Below, one piece after another: positions 1-7,186 of a stretch of DNA of 15,070 nucleotides. Source of the stretch: an uncultured bacterium (GTDB lineage: Bacteria > Bacillota > Clostridia > Lachnospirales > Lachnospiraceae); the NCBI GenBank assembly GCA_937893485.1, contig CALBJL010000201.1:1-15070 (forward strand), written 5' to 3'. Made by a program: the position numbers and the translations under genes. Under the pieces are notes generated by a model. The model saw only the letters and a list, made by a program, of their open reading frames with translations. It was not told where the DNA came from and did no database searches. Within the stretch, counting starts at the first letter, position 1, and every line of letters starts with the position of its first letter.

Positions 1-1
1 T

Positions 2-475
2 CCCATGCTCCGCTGTAAACAGACAGCGGAGCTGCTTTTTTCCGGCATAGAACAGGAAGCCATCGAGGATTTCCGTGAGATGGAGTTCGGGGCATTTGAA
101 TATAAAAATTATGAGGAACTGAATGGTGACCCGCGTTATCAGGCATTTATTGACAGCGGCGGTCAGACGGATTTTCCAGAGGCGGAGACGCAGGCGCATT
201 TTCGTGAGCGTGTCATCCGTGCGTTTGCACAGTGTGTGGATCATATGTTGTCCCATCAGCCACAGAATGCCGCGGATCAGGCATATGCATTTGTAGTGCA
301 CGGTGGCACGGTCATGGCGATCCTGAATGCCTATGCGCAGCCACACAGACCGTATTTTGATTGGCAGATCCCTGCCGGAGCCGGGTATCGCTGCGAACTG
401 GAGGCTGCGCCGGAGGGTGTGTATCTGACGCATATACAGCGGTTAGACCCGGACGAAGAAATTGAAAATTTATAG
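2..475 (+). CDS. Histidine phosphatase family protein (3' part, 5' end outside window)
   Basis: This is the C-terminal part of a phosphoglycerate-mutase-like histidine phosphatase. The frame is open to the left edge and already reads PMLRCKQTAE at base 2, which matches the family's S-x-L-x-R-x-x-QTA segment. The N-terminal RHG motif carrying the phospho-accepting His must therefore lie upstream, and the ATG at base 5 is internal. Visible landmarks are the EMEFGAFEY block (family FGxWEG region) and FVVHGGTVMAIL, which holds the second catalytic His. Relatives include alpha-ribazole phosphatase (CobC) and broad sugar-phosphate phosphatases; the substrate cannot be decided because no cobalamin genes are visible here. 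The stop is followed by about 135 bp of AT-rich intergenic DNA before the next gene. Family assignment is confident; specific function is not. Confidence 0.85.
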   Translation, partial: PMLRCKQTAELLFSGIEQEAIEDFREMEFGAFEYKNYEELNGDPRYQAFIDSGGQTDFPEAETQAHFRERVIRAFAQCVDHMLSHQPQNAADQAYAFVVHGGTVMAILNAYAQPHRPYFDWQIPAGAGYRCELEAAPEGVYLTHIQRLDPDEEIENL

Positions 476-512
476 AAAAGATAGACAAAACTGCTGTTTT
501 GTATAGGTGATC

Positions 513-540
513 TGGACAACATTTCTGCATTGAATATTCT
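513..540 (+). promoter_or_regulatory. Weak candidate promoter for the radical SAM gene
   Basis: TGGACA (513-518) and TATTCT (535-540) are separated by 16 nt. A better -10 (TATACT, 560-565) lies downstream but lacks a -35 at normal distance. A promoter is expected in this gap, but which element is used is uncertain. Confidence 0.25.
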
Positions 541-610
541 ATAAATGGGCATTCTTTTGTATACTCTATCATAAGAATAAATTTACACTTAGAGGAAGAT
601 GAGGTCTATT

Positions 611-2023
611 ATGAGTATTACACAGTCTATTGAACGTGGAGCATTTAGCTTAGCCATTGATGGAGTTTTAAAACACATCAATAAAGATCGTGAAAAAGGT
701 CTGTTACAAATTTTGGATTTAACACAAAAGTTAATGGGTGATAATTTTGGAGAGGCTGCCTATGAGGGAGCAAAGAAGATGATCACCGATCCCGATAGCA
801 AGTGGATGCGTTATGTAAACCGTCTGCTGGATGAAACTGATCCGCATGTCGCAAAAATGACAGCCTTAAACCTCGGTTATCAGGCTGCTTTCGTGGGCAC
901 CAAGACGATCCGTAAAATGCGTGAGGAGCATCAGTGCAACATTCCGTGGTTGATTCTGATGGATCCCACCAGTGCCTGCAACCTGCATTGTAAGGGATGC
1001 TGGGCAGCCGAGTACGGCAATAAGCTGAATCTGACATTTGATGAGATGGATCGGATCGTTACAGAGGGCAAGGAGCTGGGCATTTATTTCTATATGATGA
1101 CCGGTGGCGAGCCGTTAGTCAGAAAAGCAGATATTATCAGGCTTTGTGAGAAGCATAACGAGTGTGCGTTCCACTGCTATACGAACGGCACACTGGTAGA
1201 CCAGAAGCTGTGTGACGACATGAAACGTGTCGGAAACCTGTCATTGTCGATCAGTCTGGAGGGCTTTGAGGATGCCAATGATTTCCGTCGTGGAGACGGT
1301 GTGTATAAGAAAGTGCTGGATGCGATGGATCTGTTACATGAGAATGGACTGATCTTTGGTAATTCCGTATGTTATACATCCAAGAACATGATGTCTGTCA
1401 CGAGTGATGAGTTCTTTGATCTGCTCATTGAGCATGGCAGCCGTTTTGCATGGTATTTCCATCTGATGCCGGTAGGTATGAAGGCGACTCCGGAGCTTAT
1501 GCCGAGCAAGGAGCAGAGAGAGTATATCTACCACCGCATCCGTGAGGTACGTGGCATGACCGGCGGAAAAGAGATCTTTGTGATGGATTTCCAGAACGAT
1601 GGAGAGTATGTCGGCGGATGTATCGCCGGAGGACGAAACTATTGCCATATCAATCCGAACGGAGATGTGGAGCCTTGTGTATTTATCCACTATTCCGGAG
1701 CAAATATCCGTGAGAAGTCACTGCTTGAGTGTCTGAAGCAGCCGCTGTTCATGGAATACAGAAAGGGTCAGCCGTTCAACGACAATATGCTGCGTCCTTG
1801 TCCGATGCTGGAGAATCCGGAGCTGCTCGTAGAGATGGTTCACCGTTCCGGTGCACATTCTACGGATGTTGAGCAGGCGGAGCCGGTAGAGCATCTGTGC
1901 GAGAAATGTAAGGAATACGCAGATAACTGGACACCTACGGCAAACAAGCTGTGGGGCTGCGGACACTTCACAAAGAAGGGTTATGTAAACTTCGCAAGCG
2001 AAGAAGAAAAAGCAAAATTATAA
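611..2023 (+). CDS. Radical SAM protein with SPASM-like C-terminus
   Basis: Numbering from the ATG at 611 (470 aa). An N-terminal helical region of about 110 residues precedes the radical SAM core. The [4Fe-4S]/SAM motif is CNLHCKGC (C123, C127, C130), followed by MMTGGEPL, the SAM-binding GGE. The C-terminal part has extra cysteines: a GGC at about 337, then NPNGDVEPC, which is typical of SPASM/auxiliary-cluster domains, then PCP, LCEKC and WGCGHF. Such proteins reductively cleave SAM to start radical chemistry, often on peptides or enzyme-bound substrates. No precursor peptide or partner enzyme is visible nearby, so the substrate is unknown. I prefer 611 over the ATG at 599 because AGAGGA (591-596) is too close to 599, while GAGG (601-604) sits 6 nt before 611. 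A terminator follows, so it looks monocistronic. The fold is certain, the reaction unknown. Confidence 0.93.
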   Translation: MSITQSIERGAFSLAIDGVLKHINKDREKGLLQILDLTQKLMGDNFGEAAYEGAKKMITDPDSKWMRYVNRLLDETDPHVAKMTALNLGYQAAFVGTKTIRKMREEHQCNIPWLILMDPTSACNLHCKGCWAAEYGNKLNLTFDEMDRIVTEGKELGIYFYMMTGGEPLVRKADIIRLCEKHNECAFHCYTNGTLVDQKLCDDMKRVGNLSLSISLEGFEDANDFRRGDGVYKKVLDAMDLLHENGLIFGNSVCYTSKNMMSVTSDEFFDLLIEHGSRFAWYFHLMPVGMKATPELMPSKEQREYIYHRIREVRGMTGGKEIFVMDFQNDGEYVGGCIAGGRNYCHINPNGDVEPCVFIHYSGANIREKSLLECLKQPLFMEYRKGQPFNDNMLRPCPMLENPELLVEMVHRSGAHSTDVEQAEPVEHLCEKCKEYADNWTPTANKLWGCGHFTKKGYVNFASEEEKAKL

Positions 2024-2047
2024 AACTGTCTGGCAGTGAAATCAATG

Positions 2048-2087
2048 CGCCTCCCGATGGCAGAAATGTCATCCGGAGGCGTGTTTT
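2048..2087 (+). terminator. Rho-independent terminator after the radical SAM gene
   Basis: CGCCTCC (2048-2054) pairs with GGAGGCG (2075-2081). An inner GATG/CATC helix and one C-C mismatch give 11 pairs around a 10-nt loop. A short T run (2084-2087) follows. The short T tract makes it moderately strong at best. Confidence 0.65.
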
Positions 2088-2116
2088 GATGCGCACGTTT
2101 TCCATACTCTTTTTTA

Positions 2117-2145
2117 TTTAAAAAATAAATATTTTATGCTAAGAT
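2117..2145 (+). promoter_or_regulatory. Extended -10 promoter for the LRR-VWA-MoxR run
   Basis: TTTAAA (2117-2122) lies 17 nt before TAAGAT (2140-2145). TATG at 2135-2138 provides the TRTGn extension common in Gram-positive promoters. The predicted start is near 2152, about 36 nt before the LRR gene's ATG. It lies just after the upstream terminator in AT-rich DNA. Confidence 0.5.
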
Positions 2146-2187
2146 GTAACTATTCGAGAATAGGACGGGAACAGAAAAGGGAAAGTA

Positions 2188-3150
2188 ATGTTATTAGACG
2201 GGAAAAATGGAGAACGATTATTATGCGAAAAGCAAGGTGACGGCTCATTGAAGCTGTGTCGGGTATTCGGCAGTCTCGATACACTCATGCTGCCCGAAAC
2301 AGCGGAGGGTGATCCGATCACGGTGATCGGTGCGTATTGCTTTGCGGAAAAAGGGCATTTGTCGGAGGCTCTGACTGATGAGCTCCGTGCCGCAGGTCTC
2401 GGCGATGGAACGACAGCCACAGAAGGGCGTCTGCGGCCGCTCAACGGCAATTATTTACGGGAGATCAGCCTGCCGGACAGCGTTGTCTGTCTGGAAACGT
2501 ATGCCTTTTATAATTGCAGAAAGCTCGAACGGCTCACGGTCGGCGCAGCACTGCGGGAGATAAACAGTGATGCCTTTATGAATTGCCGTGCGCTTCACAC
2601 ACTCGTGCTGCGTGCCGCGGCATCGGAGGCGACCGGACTGCCGTTTTTGCTGAATCAGCTAAATGCAGAGCTGTGTGTGGAGTTTGAACAGGGAGAGCGG
2701 GTGCGTCTGCTTTATCCGGAATACAGCGAGAGCTATGAGGAGATCGGTCCTGCACATATATTCAGCCTGCATGTGGAGGGCGAGGGCTATCGCGCCAGAA
2801 GACAGTTTGTGAATGGTGTTTTGGATATCAGGGGCTATGATACGGTTTTTGAAAAGGCATGCAATGAGGAGCAGTTTGTGACACTCATGAAGATGGCGAT
2901 CTATCGCCTGAACGATCCGTATGAGCTGTCGGCGGAGGCAAAGTCCCGTTATGAGTCTTATCTGAAAGTACACGAAGTGCCGATCTTAGAGCAGCTTGTC
3001 CATGCGCAGGACGAGGAAAATCTGCGCCTGCTGTGCGGACAGCCGCTGATCTCGGACGATGCGGTACAGGCGGCAGTGATCCGTGCAGTCGCAGAGGGCT
3101 GGACACGGGGCGTTGCCGGTATTATCCGATGGAGGAATGCAGATGCATAA
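2188..3150 (+). CDS. BspA-type leucine-rich-repeat protein
   Basis: A 320-aa protein with no signal peptide or membrane segment, so probably cytoplasmic. Residues about 30-155 carry LRR_5/BspA-like repeats of the form I-x-LP-x-x-V-x-x-(I/L)-x-x-x-AF-x-NC-x-x-L, for example ISLPDSVVCLETYAFYNC and REINSDAFMNCRALHTLVL. The second half has no family I can name. Its last 70 residues (VPILEQLVHAQDEENLRLL, then AVIRAVAEGW) look like short helical, ankyrin-like repeats. GGGAAAG about 5 nt upstream is a weak but usable SD. The next gene's ATG lies inside this gene's end with an 8-nt overlap, so the two products are probably translated together. LRR domains usually bind proteins; an adaptor role for the VWA/MoxR pair is my inference. 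Confidence 0.85.
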   Translation: MLLDGKNGERLLCEKQGDGSLKLCRVFGSLDTLMLPETAEGDPITVIGAYCFAEKGHLSEALTDELRAAGLGDGTTATEGRLRPLNGNYLREISLPDSVVCLETYAFYNCRKLERLTVGAALREINSDAFMNCRALHTLVLRAAASEATGLPFLLNQLNAELCVEFEQGERVRLLYPEYSESYEEIGPAHIFSLHVEGEGYRARRQFVNGVLDIRGYDTVFEKACNEEQFVTLMKMAIYRLNDPYELSAEAKSRYESYLKVHEVPILEQLVHAQDEENLRLLCGQPLISDDAVQAAVIRAVAEGWTRGVAGIIRWRNADA

Positions 3151-4471
3151 AGGAAGCCGGCATATAGAGACACAGACGGAGTGGGAATGCCGGATGTTCG
3201 GCAAAGTAATAGAATATTTACAGGACGAGCTGTGTATTGACCTGCCGTATATGGAGCGGGCGCTCTCGGCGCTGGAGCCGAAGGGAAAAGAAAACATCCA
3301 TGCGTTTGCGACAGAGGGAATCCATCTGTATTATCCGCCCGCACATTATCTGAAATTGTTTGAGGAAAATGAGTTGTTTTTGCGGCGTGCCTATCTGCAT
3401 ACGGTGCTGCATTGTCTGTATGCGCATCTGTGGCAGCGCGCAAACAGGGCAGAAGGCTTGTGGAATCTCGCGTGCGATATTGCGGTAGAAGCCGTGATCG
3501 ACAGCCTGGATCAGCCGTCTACAAAGCGGCTGCTCAGTTGGACGCGCCAGCAGGTTTATGGGCGCCTGCGGGAGCAAAAGCCGTATTCGGCGGCAGGGAT
3601 CTACGGATGGCTGGAGCAGGAACCGCCGGAGCATTTATCCCTGCTGGCACAGGAGTTTTACACGGACGATCACGCACTCTGGGGCAGCAGACAGAAACAG
3701 AGTCCCATGCCGGGTCAGGGCGAATCGCCGGATCCTGTGCAGCAGAAATGGCAGCAGATCTCCAGACGGGTACAACTACAGAAGGAGAAAAGCGACCGGA
3801 CGCAGGATGCGGCAGCCGCTGCCTTGCAGCAGGAAATACTTGCACAGAGAAAACGGAGAAGTTATAGGGATTTTTTGCTGAAATTTGCCGCTTTTCATGA
3901 GCAGTTACGGGTTGATATAGACACATTTGACCTGAATTATTATACTTACGGGCTGCGCACCTATGGCAATCTGCCGCTGATCGAGCCGGTGGAGACGCGC
4001 GAGGAGCACCGGATCAGGGAATTTGTCATAGCGATCGATACAAGCTATTCGACGAAGGGAGAGCTGGTGCGCGCCTTTTTACAGGAAACGCTGCACATTC
4101 TGCTGGAAAAACAGATGTATTCGGATGCGGCACACATTCACCTGATCCAGTGTGACGATGCGGTGCAGGAGGATGCTGTGATCACGGACATGCGTCAGGC
4201 ACAGGAATTGCTGGTGCATTATGAGATCAAGGGCGGCGGCAGTACCGATTTCCGACCGGTCTTTCGCTATATTGAGCAGCTTCGCGGAAAGGGAGCGCTG
4301 CGTGAGCTTGGCGGGCTGATTTATTTTACGGATGGAAACGGCACATATCCGGCAGAAAAACCGGATTATCCGTGCGCATTTGTGTATCTGGATGACTATT
4401 GTGAGACAGATGTCCCGGTGTGGGCGATGCGGCAGCGGCTGACAGAAGCTGATTTGCGAGTCGTAGGCTGA
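3143..4471 (+). CDS. DUF2201-like protein with C-terminal VWA (MIDAS) domain
   Basis: 442 aa from the ATG at 3143, chosen because GGAGG (3131-3135) is 7 nt upstream. An in-frame ATG at 3083 lies deep in the previous gene. The N-terminal part resembles the putative metallopeptidase half of DUF2201: LHTVLHCLYAHLWQR (H86, H90, H95) followed by LWNLACDIAVEAVID. The residue after the first His is Thr rather than the Glu of HExxH, so peptidase activity is doubtful. A polar Gln/Lys/Arg-rich linker (about 190-245) leads to a VWA domain with a complete MIDAS: DTSYS (D299, S301, S303), T368 in GGGSTDF and D397 in FTDGNG. VWA domains of this kind partner MoxR AAA+ ATPases, as in RavA-ViaA, and the next gene encodes one. 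The domain call is strong; the cellular client is unknown. Confidence 0.88.
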   Translation: MHKGSRHIETQTEWECRMFGKVIEYLQDELCIDLPYMERALSALEPKGKENIHAFATEGIHLYYPPAHYLKLFEENELFLRRAYLHTVLHCLYAHLWQRANRAEGLWNLACDIAVEAVIDSLDQPSTKRLLSWTRQQVYGRLREQKPYSAAGIYGWLEQEPPEHLSLLAQEFYTDDHALWGSRQKQSPMPGQGESPDPVQQKWQQISRRVQLQKEKSDRTQDAAAAALQQEILAQRKRRSYRDFLLKFAAFHEQLRVDIDTFDLNYYTYGLRTYGNLPLIEPVETREEHRIREFVIAIDTSYSTKGELVRAFLQETLHILLEKQMYSDAAHIHLIQCDDAVQEDAVITDMRQAQELLVHYEIKGGGSTDFRPVFRYIEQLRGKGALRELGGLIYFTDGNGTYPAEKPDYPCAFVYLDDYCETDVPVWAMRQRLTEADLRVVG

Positions 4472-4494
4472 GTGACAGATCAGCTCAGAAAGCC
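4466..4494 (+). other. Intercistronic hairpin between the VWA and MoxR genes
   Basis: CTGAGTGA (4468-4475) can pair with TCA-G-CTCAG (4480-4488) with one bulge and a 4-nt loop, and outer GGC/GCC may extend it. It overlaps the VWA stop codon. No T run follows, so it is not a classic terminator; it could set mRNA stability or the VWA:MoxR ratio. Confidence 0.35.
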
Positions 4495-4536
4495 AGTTTA
4501 CGTGGGTGCAACGGAGATATAGGAGGAAAGAAATTT

Positions 4537-5772
4537 ATGAATATCGCACAGGCAAAGGAAGAGATCAGGCATACTGTGCAGGCGTATCTGAAAAAGGATG
4601 ACAAGGGCGATTACCAGATTCCGGCGATCCGGCAGCGGCCGGTTTTACTGATGGGGCCGCCGGGCATCGGAAAAACCCAGATTATGGAGCAGGTGGCACA
4701 GGAGTGCAGCGTGGGACTGGTCGCGTATACGATCACGCATCACACGAGACAGAGCGCGGTCGGGCTGCCGCTGATCTGCGAGGAAACCTACGAGGGACAG
4801 GTCTATTCCGTGACAGAGTATACAATGAGCGAGATCATTGCGAGCGTCTACCGCTGTATCAGGGATGAGGGGAAAAAAGAGGGAATCCTGTTTATCGATG
4901 AGATCAACTGTGTATCGGAGACACTGACGCCCGCGATGTTACAGTTTTTGCAGTGCAAAACGTTTGGTAACCGCGCCGTACCGCAGGGATGGATCATCGT
5001 CGCGGCGGGCAATCCGCCGGAGTACAATCGCTCCGTGCGCAGCTTTGATATGGTGACGCTGGATCGTGTCCGGCTGATAGAAGTAGAGGCAGAGCTGGAT
5101 ATATGGCTGAATTATGCCGCTGATAAACATATACACGGGGTGATTACCAGCTATTTACAGCTCCGTAAAAACAATTTTTACAGAATTGAGACAGATGTGG
5201 ATGGTCTGCGCTATGTGACGGCGCGCGGCTGGGAGGATCTGAGTGCGCTGATGCAGGTCTATGAGGAGCTGGAGATTCCGGTTACAGAGGAGGTTGTCCG
5301 CGAATATCTGCGTCTGCCGGATGTGGCTGAGGATTTTGCGGCATACTATGATCTGTACCGGAAGTATAGGGATGATTACGGCATTCATGAGATTTTGCGC
5401 GGAAATGCGCAGCCGGCGCTTTATGAGCGGTTATTAAAAGCCGGATTTGATGAGCGCGTCGCCGTGGTCAATCTGCTGCTCGATGCGCTGAAAGAGCCGC
5501 TGAACCGCATGTTTGAGGAAAAGACATTTACCGGAACACCGCAGAGTGAGGCGCTGGCAGATGCGATGGGACATGCCTTTGATTTTTTGGAGGATGCATT
5601 CGGGGCGGATGGCTCGCAGGAGATGCTGTTGTTTGTGACAGGGCTGACGATGTATAAGGAGGCAGCGGTCTTTCTGGCGATGAATCCGCAGCCGAAGTAT
5701 ATGAAATACAACGAACTGCTTCTCGGAGGCGGTCGTAGAAGGAAACTATTACAAGAATTAAAACAGGATTAA
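4537..5772 (+). CDS. MoxR-type AAA+ ATPase
   Basis: A 411-aa cytoplasmic ATPase. Walker A is GPPGIGKT (residues 40-47), Walker B is ILFIDEIN (D121, E122), and sensor-1 is AAGNPPEYN (N159). The region DMVTLDRVRLIEVEAE (about 170-185) fits the post-sensor segment of MoxR proteins. The C-terminal 200 residues are helical and include the lid. MoxR ATPases form hexamers and, with a VWA protein, act as chaperones that remodel or load cofactors into client proteins. The canonical SD AGGAGG is 9 nt before the ATG. The gene follows the VWA gene by 65 nt with no terminator, supporting a shared transcript. The order is VWA first and ATPase second, the reverse of RavA-ViaA. Family assignment is firm; the client is unknown. 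Confidence 0.93.
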   Translation: MNIAQAKEEIRHTVQAYLKKDDKGDYQIPAIRQRPVLLMGPPGIGKTQIMEQVAQECSVGLVAYTITHHTRQSAVGLPLICEETYEGQVYSVTEYTMSEIIASVYRCIRDEGKKEGILFIDEINCVSETLTPAMLQFLQCKTFGNRAVPQGWIIVAAGNPPEYNRSVRSFDMVTLDRVRLIEVEAELDIWLNYAADKHIHGVITSYLQLRKNNFYRIETDVDGLRYVTARGWEDLSALMQVYEELEIPVTEEVVREYLRLPDVAEDFAAYYDLYRKYRDDYGIHEILRGNAQPALYERLLKAGFDERVAVVNLLLDALKEPLNRMFEEKTFTGTPQSEALADAMGHAFDFLEDAFGADGSQEMLLFVTGLTMYKEAAVFLAMNPQPKYMKYNELLLGGGRRRKLLQELKQD

Positions 5773-5988
5773 ACAATTGAACGATTGAGGATTTCGCAGC
5801 TATTTGAAGGATGTGGGGACATGCAAGCACATTGTTAAGAGGTCGCAGCTCCCGCAAGCGTGTCTGTTTTGCTTTCACCTGCTAAAATATTTCACAAACA
5901 GAATACTACTGCGTCCACAGCCCGGTAGCCCAGATAATAAAAATAGTTTCGCAAATGCCTAATATAATAAATGAAAGGACAAAGGCAG

Positions 5989-6438
5989 ATGGGATTTTTT
6001 ACAGAAAATGAACTGGAGACATTTGATTTTACGGAGAGCTATGTGTCGGAGCTGCGGTTCGGCATCGGTTCATGTTATCTGGTGGCGGATAACGTGAAGA
6101 TCTTAGAAAAAAACAGCAAGAATCGGGATATACGCACGATGCGCACGAACGGGCTGATGCTCCGGATCGTGGAGCCGCAGGTGCTCGCGGTGATTGAGGA
6201 GGGCTGCAAAATCTATAATGCGGATGGCATTTTACAGCAGGAGGTCGCTGATCGTGTGATGGAGCCAGAGGAGTATGCGGCGCTTTGCAGCACGTTGGAG
6301 GGCGCTGAGATCTATGGGCTGAAAAAAGAGGGCACAACCTATGAAATCGGAATTGACGGGGAAGAACATTCCTATACGATCCGGATTCAGGGCACGGCAG
6401 ACACTCAGGAATGGGAGCGATTCATGAATTTGTCCTGA
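5989..6438 (+). CDS. Hypothetical small soluble protein
   Basis: 149 aa from the ATG at 5989, preferred over the in-frame ATG at 5971 because AAAGGA (5974-5979) is 9 nt upstream of 5989 and nothing SD-like precedes 5971. I do not recognise the family. It is acidic, has no signal peptide, transmembrane helix or cysteine-metal motif, and alternates predicted strands with short helices (for example GLMLRIVEPQVLAVIEEG and TYEIGIDGEEHSYTIRI). It follows the MoxR gene by about 216 bp. No terminator is obvious in that gap, so it may belong to the same run. However, an extended -10 (TGCTAAAAT, 5880-5888) without a clear -35 could give it its own start. It is followed directly by the sigma-G promoter of spoVT. 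Coding is likely from length and SD; the function is unknown. Confidence 0.75.
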   Translation: MGFFTENELETFDFTESYVSELRFGIGSCYLVADNVKILEKNSKNRDIRTMRTNGLMLRIVEPQVLAVIEEGCKIYNADGILQQEVADRVMEPEEYAALCSTLEGAEIYGLKKEGTTYEIGIDGEEHSYTIRIQGTADTQEWERFMNLS

Positions 6439-6454
6439 TAGCAGCAGACAACAA

Positions 6455-6483
6455 GAATAATCCACCGCTTTTTCCACATACTA
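6455..6483 (+). promoter_or_regulatory. Sigma-G-type promoter of spoVT
   Basis: GAATA (6455-6459) and CATACTA (6477-6483) are 17 nt apart. This matches the forespore sigma-G pattern known from Bacillus (GHATR, 17-18 nt, CATnHTA). The predicted start is near 6491, about 36 nt before the spoVT ATG. B. subtilis spoVT is a sigma-G gene, which agrees with this site. Confidence 0.65.
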
Positions 6484-6526
6484 GCCATATAGTACACAAT
6501 ATGGAAAGCAGGAGGAATGCTAAGAT

Positions 6527-7075
6527 ATGAAAGCCACAGGAATAGTACGCCGTATCGATGATCTGGGAAGAGTCGTTGTACCGAAAGAGATCCGCAGGAC
6601 GCTGCGCATTCGAGAAGGCGATCCCTTAGAGATATTTACAGACCGGGAAGGAGAGATCATCCTCAAAAAATATTCGCCGATCGGAGAACTCGGACAGTTT
6701 GCGGGACAGTATGCGGAGGCGATGGCGCAGACGACCGGACATCTCGTGTGTATCACGGACAGAGATCATGTGATCGCGGCATCCGGTGCCGGAAAGCGGG
6801 AATTTGAAGGAAAGCCGGTCAGCCGGGAGCTGGATCAGCTCATGGAGGATCGCGGCACACTGGTTGCGAGCAGCGACGAGAATGATTTTATGCGGATCAC
6901 GCTGGATGACAACGGATCCTACGTGACACAGGCGATCAGCACGATCATCTGTGAGGGAGATGCGATCGGCGCGGTCATTCTCTATGATAAAAATGACAAA
7001 AACCGCATGGGAGAGACGGAGAACCAGTTGGTGCTCATCGCGGCGGGCTTTCTGGGAAAACAGATGGAGCAGTAG
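6527..7075 (+). CDS. spoVT: Stage V sporulation protein T, AbrB-family transcription regulator
   Basis: A 182-aa protein. Residues 1-48 form the AbrB/MazE-like swapped-hairpin DNA-binding domain, with the diagnostic start MKATGIVRRIDDLGRVVVPK and the EIRRTLRIREGDPLEIF segment. Residues about 60-182 form the GAF-like C-terminal domain of SpoVT (for example GHLVCITDRDHVIAASG). SpoVT acts in the forespore, adjusting sigma-G-dependent genes and spore coat/germination properties. Length and architecture match full-length SpoVT rather than the shorter AbrB. GGAGG lies 11 nt before the ATG, a slightly long spacing. A sigma-G-type promoter upstream and a terminator overlapping the stop suggest expression as a single unit. 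This is the clearest sign of a spore-forming lineage. Confidence 0.95.
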   Translation: MKATGIVRRIDDLGRVVVPKEIRRTLRIREGDPLEIFTDREGEIILKKYSPIGELGQFAGQYAEAMAQTTGHLVCITDRDHVIAASGAGKREFEGKPVSRELDQLMEDRGTLVASSDENDFMRITLDDNGSYVTQAISTIICEGDAIGAVILYDKNDKNRMGETENQLVLIAAGFLGKQMEQ

Positions 7076-7097
7076 CGTCGCTCGCGACTCTTTTTTA
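7071..7097 (+). terminator. Terminator at the end of spoVT
   Basis: AGT-x-GCG pairs with CGC-x-ACT (7071-7089), or alternatively GTCG/CGAC, overlapping the stop codon. Six Ts follow (7091-7096). The stem is short but GC-rich and the T run is good. Confidence 0.6.
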
Positions 7098-7100
7098 ATA

Positions 7101-7176
7101 AAACCCCTCTTTGGACTTTCATTTTATCGTATAAGTAAGTATAATAGGAACGATAAAATGAAGAAAGAGGGGCTTT
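7101..7176 (+). repeat. Long inverted repeat ahead of the PBP gene
   Basis: CCCCTCTTT (7104-7112) pairs with AAAGAGGGG (7164-7172). TTCATTTTATCGT (7118-7130) pairs perfectly with ACGATAAAATGAA (7150-7162). The arms total 22 pairs with a 5/1-nt internal loop and a 19-nt apical loop. AAA/TTT can extend the outside with a C bulge. The right arm contains the SD-like AGAGGGG of the PBP gene. Confidence 0.8.
7117..7145 (+). promoter_or_regulatory. Candidate promoter inside the inverted repeat
   Basis: A perfect TATAAT (7140-7145) lies in the loop of the inverted repeat. At 17 nt upstream is only a weak -35 (TTTCAT, 7117-7122) and there is no TG extension. The predicted start is near 7152, inside the right arm, about 35 nt before the PBP ATG. 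Confidence 0.4.
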
Positions 7177-7186
7177 CTTAGTTATT

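Noticed and set aside
487..504. ACAAAAC/GTTTTGT hairpin after the histidine phosphatase
   Set aside because: It is AT-rich with a 4-nt loop and no following T run; too weak to call a terminator.
2958..3443. 161-codon minus-strand ORF
   Set aside because: It lies opposite the LRR and VWA genes, has low-complexity Ala/Pro/Ser composition and no SD.
5963..5968. Perfect TATAAT just upstream of the small unknown gene
   Set aside because: There is no -35 at proper distance, and a start near 5975 would fall on the gene's SD (5974-5979).
7158..7181. Possible seven-codon leader peptide (MKKEGLS) before the PBP gene
   Set aside because: Its only SD (AGGA, 7146-7149) would lie upstream of the predicted transcript start, and the codons coincide with the inverted-repeat arm. 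Kept only as part of the repeat.
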